Both the position numbers and the translations under genes were made by a program. From Sphingomonadaceae bacterium (GTDB lineage Bacteria; Pseudomonadota; Alphaproteobacteria; Sphingomonadales; Sphingomonadaceae): 5,519 nucleotides of DNA. Each line of letters begins with the position of its first letter. The stretch's first letter is position 1. Location of the stretch: contig CANEVG010000252.1 of NCBI GenBank assembly GCA_947442095.1, positions 1-5,519 on the forward strand, read 5' to 3'. Of the stretch, positions 1 through 5,519 are shown piece after piece. Under the pieces are notes generated by a model. It was not told the origin of the DNA. It made no database searches and saw nothing but the letters and a program-made list of their open reading frames with translations.

Positions 1-1869
1 ATATGGATCGCGGTCGAGAACGACGAAGTCGGCGAGCTTGCCGGACGTCAGCGTCCCACGCTCGGCGGCCTCTCCCTGCAACTGGGCCCCGTTGACGGTG
101 TATGCGGCGATCGCTTCGGCCAGCGTCAGTGATTCCGCTGCATTGAGTGGTAGATCTTCCTGCCCCTCCGGGTCACGACCTCCCGCGTAGCGACGCGTGA
201 CGGCGGTCTCGAGTCCTTCGATGGGACTCACGCCCGTCACGGGCCAGTCCGACCCCCAGACGAGGAGCGCGTGATTCGACAGCAGTTGCCGCGTCGGAAA
301 CAGCCCGCCGACGCGCGTCGCGCCGAACAGGCGCGGCGCGAACACCCGCTCCCAGGGATCCTGCCGGCTCCAGAGCGGCGCCATGTTCGCCGCTACCCGA
401 AGCGCCCGGAAGCGAGGGAAGTCTGATGCCCCGACGAGGTTGACGTGTGCGATTGTGTGCATTGCCCCTTTGTCGCCGTTGGCATGACGCGCGGCTGCGA
501 CCGCATCAAGCGCCGCGCGGACGGCCGCGTCACCCTGCGCATGGAAATGCGCCCGAAAGCCCAATCGGTCGAGGCGGGTGATGAGGCGGTTCAAGCGCTG
601 TTGCGCGATGAAGATCTCGCCGCGGCCGTATTGCGGTCCGTCCGCGTAGGGCTCGAGCAGCGCAACGGTGTGCGATCCGTAGGCTCCGTCGAGAAAGACC
701 TTCACGCAGTCGGCCTTCATGCGCCGACCTGAGAGGGCTCGCCGTTCAGCCGTGAATCGGCGGATCTGCGGCTCGTCCGGGTCTTCGGCGCGATGCGCGA
801 GACACAGATGAACACGCATCGGCAGACGGCCTGCGATATCGAGCGTGCGATACGCGGCGGCGATCTCCGGCGTCGCCATCGCGTCTTCAAGAGCGGTGAT
901 GCCGTGCGCATTCATCGTGTGCAGGGCCGCCGTCAGCGTGCGTCGATAGTCCTCGGCAGTGGGCGATGGGATCACGCGCTCCACCTGCTCCATAGCAGCG
1001 GATTCCTGAAGCGCTCCGGACGGCTCACCGTCAGCGTCGTGTTCTATGCGCCCGTTCACTGGGTCCGGAGTGTCCCGGTCGATGCCGGCGGCGGCAAGGG
1101 CACGGCTGTTCGCCCAGCCCTCATGACCGGAGTTGTTGGTGAGATAGGCCGGACGGTCGGGCACCACGGCATCGAGGTCTCGCCGGTTCGGCTGCCCACT
1201 CGGCAAGAAGGCAACCTCGTCCCAGCCGTCACCCAGAATCCAGGGCAGCGTCGGATGTGCTGCCGCGAAATTGCGGATGCGTTCGAGAATCTCGTCACGG
1301 CGCGTGAGCCCGTGCAGATCGACTGCGCGCTCAGGGTCAGGGATGGCCGCAGGGTGGACGTGGGAGTCCTGAAATCCCGGCAGCACCGCCCGGCCGTTCA
1401 GTTCGACAACACGGGTCGTGGGACCGATCAGCGCGCGAGCGCCGGCGCTCGTGCCGACATAGGCGATACGCTCTCCCGTGACGGCAATTGCTTCAGCCGT
1501 CGTTTGCTGCGGATCGCCCGTGTGGACGACGCCGTTCACGAGGACAAGGTCGGCCCACGGGGTGGAAGTACCGATGGCGGTGGGTCCGCGCATGTAGGTC
1601 TGGTTCTGGCCCGGGCCCTGACCCGCGGTCATGACGTTAGGCAGTAACTTGATGAAGTCGTTGAAGGTCTGGATGTTCACCCGATCGAGGATTTCTCCGC
1701 TCATAGCCTGCATCTTGATCGTTGCATTCTGCAGGTTTTCACTGCGGCTGCTCGCCGTAACGACGATTTGGCCGAGTTCCGCGGCGGCAGGGGAGGCCGC
1801 CCGCGCGAGCCGCCCAGTGTCGGAAAGCAAGAGCACAACGGCCGCCGCGATGACGATATACTGGCGCAT
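1..1869 (-). CDS. TonB-receptor plug / YtcJ-type amidohydrolase chimera (C-terminus off left edge)
   Basis: I translated the minus strand row by row. It is open from ATG at 1869 to base 1, giving 623 residues, with the last few tens of residues outside the window. Residues 1-24 form a signal peptide (hydrophobic YIVIAAAVVLLL, then A-R-A before the likely cut). Residues 34-95 match the start of a TonB-dependent receptor: QIVVTA TonB-box region, SENLQ, the plug phrases MSGEILDRV, FIKLLPNV and GQGPGQNQTYMRG. From about residue 105 (ADLVLVNGVVHTGD) the protein is an amidohydrolase of the YtcJ type. It has the HxH metal motif DSHVHP (H170, H172), a candidate bridging lysine in VKVFLDG (K390), HFHAQGD (H443), IAH (H475), GSDWP (D541) and the terminal GKLADFVVLDRDP. 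All expected metal ligands are present, so hydrolysis of a C-N bond (amide, carbamate or cyclic amide) is plausible; the substrate is unknown. The receptor barrel is absent. The signal peptide predicts a periplasmic enzyme. The start is supported by a strong Shine-Dalgarno. I see no stop or frameshift. A natural gene fusion by deletion is my reading; an assembly misjoin cannot be excluded. Confidence 0.85.
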   Translation of the reverse strand, partial: MRQYIVIAAAVVLLLSDTGRLARAASPAAAELGQIVVTASSRSENLQNATIKMQAMSGEILDRVNIQTFNDFIKLLPNVMTAGQGPGQNQTYMRGPTAIGTSTPWADLVLVNGVVHTGDPQQTTAEAIAVTGERIAYVGTSAGARALIGPTTRVVELNGRAVLPGFQDSHVHPAAIPDPERAVDLHGLTRRDEILERIRNFAAAHPTLPWILGDGWDEVAFLPSGQPNRRDLDAVVPDRPAYLTNNSGHEGWANSRALAAAGIDRDTPDPVNGRIEHDADGEPSGALQESAAMEQVERVIPSPTAEDYRRTLTAALHTMNAHGITALEDAMATPEIAAAYRTLDIAGRLPMRVHLCLAHRAEDPDEPQIRRFTAERRALSGRRMKADCVKVFLDGAYGSHTVALLEPYADGPQYGRGEIFIAQQRLNRLITRLDRLGFRAHFHAQGDAAVRAALDAVAAARHANGDKGAMHTIAHVNLVGASDFPRFRALRVAANMAPLWSRQDPWERVFAPRLFGATRVGGLFPTRQLLSNHALLVWGSDWPVTGVSPIEGLETAVTRRYAGGRDPEGQEDLPLNAAESLTLAEAIAAYTVNGAQLQGEAAERGTLTSGKLADFVVLDRDPY

Positions 1870-2154
1870 GGTCTCCCCCTGTTCAGCCTTGGCTGTGCGA
1901 GTTGATGCTCAATTCGGCTGTCCTTCGATGGGACGCGTTGTTGACTTATGGCCGCAGGAAAAAAACAGATAATGTTTCGCGGCCGAACTCACCTCATCCG
2001 GCATATCCCTCCACAGTCAACGCGGCAATTCGAATCCGACGACGTCAGATATGGATGATGGACACGCTGGAGCTAGCCACTGTCCGTCGCCAGAACATTC
2101 GGAACAGGTCGGCGCGTAGATTAGCAGAGTGCGGGCGTCGTCGGGCGCTGGGTT
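1870..2154. other. Gene-free leader region upstream of the chimeric gene
   Basis: This 285-bp stretch holds no reading frame I can relate to a protein. It should contain the minus-strand promoter and 5' leader of the chimeric gene. If the receptor-origin reading of that gene is right, this is the old receptor promoter. The minus strand has AT-rich patches (CATTAT followed by a run of seven T around 1950-1975), but I could not find a convincing -35/-10 pair. The plus-strand frames here look like chance open frames. Confidence 0.4.
1873..1880 (-). promoter_or_regulatory. Ribosome binding site of the chimeric gene
   Basis: On the minus strand AGGGGGAG precedes ACC and the ATG at 1869. It is purine-rich and close to the start codon. 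It fixes the start at the receptor-like signal peptide, because no comparable site precedes an ATG or GTG near the amidohydrolase part. Confidence 0.65.
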
Positions 2155-2280
2155 TTAGGCAGTGAGTTTGCGGTGTTGCAAGCGCCGGTGTTCGATGGTC
2201 TGTCGTTTGATCCTTTCGCGCTGTTGGAGGATAGCAGGGGCTCTGCCGGAGTGGGCGTTTGCGTGCGTCACGTTCGGCTC
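2155..2280 (-). pseudogene. Possible C-terminal tail of a transposase (remnant)
   Basis: The minus-strand frame ending at the TAA at 2155-2157 reads EPNVTHANAHSGRAPAILQQ followed by an Arg/Lys-rich end (RERIKRQTIEHRRLQHRKLTA). The basic tail resembles, from memory, C-termini of insertion-sequence transposases common in alphaproteobacteria. The family cannot be fixed without a search. Going upstream, the frame loses any such character beyond about 2280 and meets a stop near 2323-2325, so at most about 41 residues survive and no catalytic region is present. It abuts the integrase fragment directly. It could instead be a chance frame. Confidence 0.3.
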
Positions 2281-2413
2281 AAGTCGGAAAGCGTGCCAAG
2301 CCCGATGTCTCGTCGCTTGCCGTCAGCCCACACCCCGAGAAGCCAAGTGCCGCGCCCCTGGGCTGCAAGCTTGGGATCAGGCTTGTGACCGCGATTGCAC
2401 CCAGGTTTGCCAT
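2281..2413 (-). pseudogene. Frameshifted N-terminal fragment of a tyrosine-recombinase-like integrase
   Basis: From ATG at 2413 the minus strand reads MANLGAIAVTSL, which resembles the opening of phage/island integrases with a DUF4102-type N-terminal arm-binding domain (pattern M-x-x-L-x-A-x-x-V-x-x-L). The matching continuation lies in another minus frame from about 2366: QGRGTWLLGVWADG and KRRDIGLGTLSDLS. This resembles the conserved dGkRRdiGLGsl..vsLaeAR segment of that domain. One frameshift around 2362-2370 therefore seems to separate the two pieces. The similarity stops near 2281, so the catalytic domain with its R-H-R-Y residues is missing. The fragment lies downstream of, and in the same orientation as, a tRNA-Ser gene, the classic site for such integrases. 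The assignment is from pattern memory. Confidence 0.42.
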
Positions 2414-2491
2414 TGGGCCTGCCTTTCCAGACCCACACTCTGTGCTGGACTGAGTGAAACATATCCGGAACAATCCGGATGCACAAGATGC

Positions 2492-2519
2492 AAAAAAGGC
2501 CGCATTTCTGCGGCCTTTT
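2492..2519 (-). terminator. Intrinsic terminator of tRNA-Ser
   Basis: An 11-bp perfect stem (AAAAGGCCGCA pairing with TGCGGCCTTTT) closes a 4-base loop. On the minus strand it is followed by further Ts, giving a run of six, so it fits a rho-independent terminator about 30 bases after the tRNA 3' end. On the plus strand the U run is shorter (four), so it may work weakly in both directions. It would insulate the tRNA from the remnants beyond. Confidence 0.85.
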
Positions 2520-2550
2520 GGATATTTGTGGCGCTGTACGGAAGCAACAA

Positions 2551-2640
2551 TGGCGGACAGGGTGGGATTCGAACCCACGGTGAGCTTCCACCCACGGCGG
2601 TTTTCAAGACCGCTGCCTTAAACCACTCGGCCACCTGTCC
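2551..2640 (-). tRNA. tRNA-Ser (anticodon UGA)
   Basis: The 90-base minus-strand sequence folds as a class II tRNA. The acceptor stem is GGACAGG with CCTGTCC, G is the discriminator base and CCA is encoded. The D-arm region is GGCCGAGTGG. The anticodon stem GCGGT/ACCGC encloses loop CTTGAAA (anticodon TGA, reading UCA codons). A long variable arm (GTGGGTGGAAGCTCAC region) and a T arm GTGGG-TTCGAAT-CCCAC complete it. The long variable arm is the serine hallmark. Its 3' end faces the integrase fragment, so it is a candidate island attachment site. Confidence 0.97.
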
Positions 2641-2665
2641 TTGCCTAGTTGACGTTGCTAGGCAA
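2641..2665. repeat. Perfect 8-bp inverted repeat flush with the tRNA 5' end
   Basis: TTGCCTAG (2641-2648) and CTAGGCAA (2658-2665) are exact inverted copies separated by 9 bases. The left arm begins at the base next to the tRNA 5' nucleotide. In the tRNA precursor it would form a leader hairpin right at the RNase P cut site. Alternatively it is an operator in the divergent promoter region. There is no T run, so it is not a terminator. Confidence 0.6.
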
Positions 2666-2697
2666 TCAAAGCCGATAGCGGCACTGCCGGGCCGCGC

Positions 2698-2727
2698 ATA
2701 GAGGTTTTGCGCGCAGGGATTTGCCAA
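2698..2727 (-). promoter_or_regulatory. Candidate tRNA-Ser promoter in the divergent intergenic region
   Basis: On the minus strand TTGGCA (2727-2722) and CTCTAT (2703-2698) are 18 bases apart and would start transcription roughly 50 bases before the tRNA. The match to consensus is partial. For the divergent mltB-type gene a weak plus-strand candidate is TTGACG (2649-2654) with GATAGC (2674-2679), at a long 19-base spacing. Neither is strong. Confidence 0.28.
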
Positions 2728-2772
2728 AAGAGGGATTCCCAGCCCGCCCGGCCTGTGCGACTGTCCGCCCTG

Positions 2773-3876
2773 ATGATGATCCAGAACCGATTTGGAATGC
2801 TTTTGAGCCTTGGCGTCTGGCGCGCCGGGATGGCAGCGCTCGTGCTTTCGTTGCTGTGCGGCCCGGCCAGTGCGCAGGGGAATGAAAGTACGCAGGCGAA
2901 TCCGAACCCGCAAGGGGGACCAGCTGCCTGGGGCTTTCAGGGCTACCTCCAGTATCTGGCTGCACGGGCGCGGGCCGAGGGTGTGCGCGAGGCGACGATC
3001 AACGCGTTCATGGCCGGGCTGACCGAGAACCCCCGCGTGATCGCGCTCGACCGGGCGCAGCCGGGCGCTGCATCTGCTTCGGCCATTCCAGCATTTGCCG
3101 GATATCGCCGCACGCATGTCGATGCGGCGCGGATTGCCGGTGGGCGGCGGCAGCGGAAGGCCGCGCAAGGCGTGCTCGCCTCGATCGAGCAGCGCTACGG
3201 CGTTCCCGGGAACATCATGCTCGCGATCTGGGGGCATGAGACCAACTACGGATCGTATACCGGCGATTTCGATCTGGCGCGCTCGCTGGCGACGCTGGCC
3301 TATGAGGGCCGGCGGCGCGCGCTGTTTACCGAGGAGTTCCTCGCGCTGCTCAAGATGGTGGACCGGGGCGTGCCGCGTTCGCGCCTTATCGGCAGTTGGG
3401 CGGGCGCTTTCGGCAATCCGCAGTTCCTGCCAAGCGTCTATCTGCGGGTGGCGCAGGACGGTGATGGTGATGGTTTCGCCGACATCTGGTCAAGCCGCAC
3501 CGATACCCTCGCCTCGATCGCCAACTATTTCAAGGATGCAGGCTGGCGCACGGGTGAACCCTGGGGCGTGGCGGTCGGCGTGCCGGCTGAGCTTGATCGC
3601 AAGGCGCTTGGCACGGGGCTGGCCAGTCCGCGCTGCCCGCAGGTGTTCGCGCGGCATTCGCGCTGGAAGACGATGCGCGAGTGGCGCGCGCTTGGCCTAG
3701 CGCCCAAAGCCGGCGTCTGGCCGGGGGACAACGTCATGGCCAGCCTGCTGGAACCTGACGGCCAAGGACAAACCGCCTATCTGCTAACCGGAAATTATAG
3801 GGTCATCCTCGATTATAACTGTTCGAACTTCTACGCCCTTTCGGTTGGACTGCTTGCTGATGAAATTGCCCGTTAG
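2773..3876 (+). CDS. mltB: Lytic murein transglycosylase, MltB type (GH103)
   Basis: This 367-residue protein cleaves the MurNAc-GlcNAc bond of peptidoglycan, leaving 1,6-anhydro-muramyl ends, in the periplasm. The likely start is one of the tandem ATGs at 2773/2776. The frame also opens upstream at TTG 2707, but the signal peptide fits the ATGs. Residues 1-34 are a signal peptide ending PASA before Q. The C29 context (SLLC) is not a good lipobox, so it is probably soluble, unlike the E. coli MltB lipoprotein. The catalytic glutamate is E156 in the motif AIWGHETNYG. GSWAGAFGNPQFLPS (from residue 207) is the conserved substrate-groove motif. An acidic DGDGDGFADIW loop follows and then SIANYFKDAGW, the family's order. 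The C-terminal segment (VILDYNCSNFYALSVG) matches the usual GH103 end. No clear Shine-Dalgarno is visible. The gene is first of three cell-wall genes and overlaps the next by 17 bases, suggesting coupled translation. Confidence 0.93.
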   Translation: MMIQNRFGMLLSLGVWRAGMAALVLSLLCGPASAQGNESTQANPNPQGGPAAWGFQGYLQYLAARARAEGVREATINAFMAGLTENPRVIALDRAQPGAASASAIPAFAGYRRTHVDAARIAGGRRQRKAAQGVLASIEQRYGVPGNIMLAIWGHETNYGSYTGDFDLARSLATLAYEGRRRALFTEEFLALLKMVDRGVPRSRLIGSWAGAFGNPQFLPSVYLRVAQDGDGDGFADIWSSRTDTLASIANYFKDAGWRTGEPWGVAVGVPAELDRKALGTGLASPRCPQVFARHSRWKTMREWRALGLAPKAGVWPGDNVMASLLEPDGQGQTAYLLTGNYRVILDYNCSNFYALSVGLLADEIAR

Positions 3877-4804
3877 CTTGAATACCGGCGCGCTGGCGCT
3901 TGGCCTCACCTTGATGGTGGGCGACCTGATTGCCGCTCCGGCTCAGGGGCGCGACCGCACCGTCTTGCCACCCGAAACCAGCGGACCTGCAGGCGATTAT
4001 CCCGTCGTGGTGGGCGAACCTTTCGTGGTTGATGGGGTAACCTATACCCCGGCCGACAGGCTCAACTACGATGCCGTTGGCAAGGTCGTGCAGCTGAGGC
4101 AGGGGGAAGACACCGCGCGTATCAACGGCGCGCACCGCACGCTGCCGATCCCGAGCTATGTCGAAGTGACCTCGCTTGATTCGGGCCGGACTGCTCTGGT
4201 GCGGCTCGATCAGCGCGGTCCGATGAGCGGCGATGCCCTGGTGGCGCTCTCGCCTATGGCCTGGGCGCAGCTTGGACTTACGATCGGCGGTGCTTCGCCA
4301 GTGCGCGTGCGCCGGGTCAATCCGCCTGAACAGGAACGCGCGCTTCTGCGCACCGGGCAGGAAGCGCCGCTGCGCATGGATACGCCGCCGGGCCTCCTCG
4401 CCGCATTGCGCCGCAAGCTGGGAGAGGAGCCGCCGGTGTCCAACCTTCCGGTCACGATCAAGCCCGGAGACGTGGCAACGGTGGTGCCCAAACCGGCCCC
4501 GCTGGCAAAGCCTGCGCAAAAACCAGCACCAGCGCTCGACAATCCGACTGCCATTGGCTCTTCGACGCAAACGCCACCTGCGAGGCCAGTGCCGGTGTCT
4601 GGCCGCTATTACGTGCAGATCGGCGCGTTTGCCCAGCGCGGGAATGGCGATGCGGCAGCTCGCAAGGCAGGTGGCACGCTCGTGTGGGCGGGCAATCTAT
4701 GGCGCGTGCGCAGCGGGCCGTTTTCGACGGGGACAGAGGCACAAGGTGCTCTGGCGAAGGCCCGCGCGGCGGGCTATGCCAGTGCTCGGACCGTGCGCGA
4801 ATAG
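3860..4804 (+). CDS. rlpA: RlpA-like double-psi beta-barrel protein with C-terminal SPOR domain
   Basis: The 314-residue product begins at ATG 3860, inside the end of the transglycosylase gene; a TTG at 3845 is a less likely start. Residues 1 to about 29 form a signal peptide (GALALGLTLMVG, cut near APAQG), with no lipobox cysteine. Residues about 45-155 resemble the RlpA double-psi beta-barrel: GAHRTLPIPSYVEVTSLDSG (from residue 90), then LVRLDQRGPMSGDALVALSP and AQLGL. Residues about 155-245 are a Pro/Ala-rich linker. Residues 249-312 (YYVQIGAF, LWRVRSGPF, AKARAAGY) form a SPOR domain, which in this family binds glycans stripped of stem peptides at the division septum. Family RlpA enzymes have NDRGP; here residues 117-121 read DQRGP, so the usual catalytic Asp position is Gln. 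The normal ASWYG and TANGE stretch is also missing, although a GE pair at 82-83 may align. A septal glycan-binding role is likely; lytic activity is doubtful. Confidence 0.85.
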   Translation: MKLPVSLNTGALALGLTLMVGDLIAAPAQGRDRTVLPPETSGPAGDYPVVVGEPFVVDGVTYTPADRLNYDAVGKVVQLRQGEDTARINGAHRTLPIPSYVEVTSLDSGRTALVRLDQRGPMSGDALVALSPMAWAQLGLTIGGASPVRVRRVNPPEQERALLRTGQEAPLRMDTPPGLLAALRRKLGEEPPVSNLPVTIKPGDVATVVPKPAPLAKPAQKPAPALDNPTAIGSSTQTPPARPVPVSGRYYVQIGAFAQRGNGDAAARKAGGTLVWAGNLWRVRSGPFSTGTEAQGALAKARAAGYASARTVRE

Positions 4805-4832
4805 GCAGGCTCGCCGCGGTCCGGAGCAATCC

Positions 4833-4838
4833 GGGGAG
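4833..4838 (+). promoter_or_regulatory. Ribosome binding site setting the GTG start of the carboxypeptidase
   Basis: GGGGAG lies 5 bases before GTG at 4844. In this frame there is no ATG before 4874, which would cut into the signal peptide core. The site therefore decides for GTG. Confidence 0.7.
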
Positions 4839-4843
4839 CGCGC

Positions 4844-5519
4844 GTGCAAAGCAAGATCGCAGGGCTATGGCTGATGGCAGGGCTGGCCGGGTTGGCGGAT
4901 CGGGCCGCGGCGCCCGTTCCTGCCTCACCCTTAAACCTGCCAGCGGCTCCCTCCCTTGCGATACCGCAGATCAGCGCGCCGATTGCGCTGCTGATCGACG
5001 TGAATGGCGGACAGGTGCTGTTCGAGCGCCAGTCGCACCGGCGCTTCGTACCCGCCTCGCTCACCAAAATCATGACCAGCTATGTTGCGTTCGAGCAGAT
5101 CAAGGCGGGCAAGCTGCGGCTTGATCAACGCTTTCGGATGAGCGCGGAGGCATTTGGCCAATGGCACCGGGTGGGCAGCACGATGTTTCTCGCAAACGGC
5201 AGCGATACCTCGGTCGCCGAGCTGCTGGAAGGCATCATCACGGTTTCGGCCAATGACGGCAGCATCGTGCTGGCTGAAGGTGTGGCTGGAAGCGTGCAGG
5301 CGTTCACCGCGATAATGAATGCCGAGGCGCACAAGCTCGGTCTCAAGAACACGCACTACAACACGCCCAATGGCTGGATGGATCAAGGTGAAACCTATGT
5401 TTCTGCAGCCGATCTCGCGACGCTGAGTTCTGCCATGATCACCCGGTATCCGGACCTCTATCGGCGCTTCTATGGCCATGAGCGGCTTGCCTTCCGCGGG
5501 GTCGAACAAGTAAGTCACA
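4844..5519 (+). CDS. D-alanyl-D-alanine carboxypeptidase (PBP5/6 family, S11), C-terminus off right edge
   Basis: The frame is open from GTG 4844 to the window end, showing 225 residues of a protein usually around 380-400. It removes the terminal D-Ala from peptidoglycan pentapeptides in the periplasm, limiting cross-linking. Residues 1-23 are a signal peptide (KIAGLWLMAGLAGLADRAAA). The S11 penicillin-binding fold starts near residue 46 (PIALLIDVNGGQVLFERQ). The catalytic SxxK motif is S72-L-T-K75 in FVPASLTKIM. The second motif SxN is S135-A-N137 in TVSANDGS, where many relatives have SGN. LGLKNTHYNTPNGW matches the conserved stretch after it. The third motif KTG would lie beyond the window, as would any C-terminal membrane-anchoring helix. 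It starts 39 bases after the RlpA-like stop and is probably cotranscribed. Family membership is firm; the exact paralogue (dacA, dacC or dacF type) cannot be decided here. Confidence 0.93.
   Translation, partial: MQSKIAGLWLMAGLAGLADRAAAPVPASPLNLPAAPSLAIPQISAPIALLIDVNGGQVLFERQSHRRFVPASLTKIMTSYVAFEQIKAGKLRLDQRFRMSAEAFGQWHRVGSTMFLANGSDTSVAELLEGIITVSANDGSIVLAEGVAGSVQAFTAIMNAEAHKLGLKNTHYNTPNGWMDQGETYVSAADLATLSSAMITRYPDLYRRFYGHERLAFRGVEQVSH

Noticed and set aside
793..1647. A 284-codon plus-strand open frame and smaller plus-strand frames within 445-1972.
   Set aside because: They lie antisense to the amidohydrolase chimera, their products are Arg/Gly-rich with no recognisable motif, and the minus-strand frame carries a full set of family motifs.
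2464..2479. TCCGGAACAATCCGGA, nearly repeated at 4820-4835 as TCCGGAGCAATCCGGG, considered as a dispersed operator or repeat.
   Set aside because: There are only two copies of 16 bases with two mismatches, in unrelated contexts. This is too little to separate from chance in GC-rich sequence.
2162..2701. A 179-codon plus-strand open frame spanning the tRNA-Ser region.
   Set aside because: Part of it is the antisense translation of tRNA-Ser (the GGQGGIRTHGE phrase, a well-known false protein) and the rest is antisense to the mobile-gene remnants.
2377..3237. A 286-codon minus-strand open frame.
   Set aside because: It is antisense to the transglycosylase and crosses the tRNA gene and its terminator, so it is a high-GC shadow frame.
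3803..4570. A 255-codon minus-strand open frame.
   Set aside because: It lies opposite the RlpA-like gene, has no motifs and an Arg/His-rich composition typical of antisense frames in GC-rich DNA.
4931..5518. A 195-codon minus-strand open frame at the right edge.
   Set aside because: It is antisense to the carboxypeptidase, which carries SLTK and SAN motifs in order on the plus strand.
1..5519. CRISPR arrays, riboswitches, retron or toxin-antitoxin signatures.
   Set aside because: I saw no regularly spaced repeats, no conserved riboswitch-like leader and no small paired genes of these types on either strand.

Overview
The window looks like a piece of a high-GC alphaproteobacterial chromosome, most likely a sphingomonad (Sphingomonadales). 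That is an inference. It rests on the GC-rich codon use, the TonB-receptor leader style, and a cell-wall gene trio (lytic transglycosylase, RlpA-like SPOR protein, D-Ala-D-Ala carboxypeptidase) beside tRNA-Ser. The window has two halves separated by the tRNA gene.

Left half (1 to about 2413, all signals on the minus strand) looks accessory. One long reading frame runs off the left edge and is open for 623 codons from an ATG at 1869. Its first ~95-100 residues look like the start of a TonB-dependent outer-membrane receptor: signal peptide, IVVTA TonB-box region and plug domain up to the YMRG motif. The frame then passes without a stop into a nearly complete YtcJ-type metal-dependent amidohydrolase. 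This receptor-plug/amidohydrolase chimera is the most unusual thing here. Base composition also steps up at the join. Upstream of it come 285 bp without a recognisable gene, then two small broken pieces: a possible transposase C-terminal tail (2155-2280), and a frameshifted N-terminal fragment of a tyrosine-recombinase-like integrase (2281-2413). The integrase fragment lies downstream of the 3' end of a tRNA-Ser(UGA) gene, the usual place for an integrated element, so the left half may be the decayed end of a genomic island.

Boundary (2414-2772): a strong intrinsic terminator for the tRNA, the tRNA-Ser gene on the minus strand (2551-2640), a perfect 8-bp inverted repeat flush against the tRNA 5' end, and a divergent intergenic region.

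Right half (2773-5519, plus strand) is an ordinary core cell-wall operon. It contains a GH103 MltB-type lytic transglycosylase, an overlapping RlpA-like double-psi beta-barrel protein with a C-terminal SPOR domain, and a D-alanyl-D-alanine carboxypeptidase cut by the right edge. All three carry signal peptides and should act on periplasmic peptidoglycan: glycan cleavage, septal glycan binding or cleavage, and stem-peptide trimming. The RlpA-like protein lacks the usual NDRGP motif (it reads DQRGP) and the usual WYG/TANGE segment, so it may not be catalytic.
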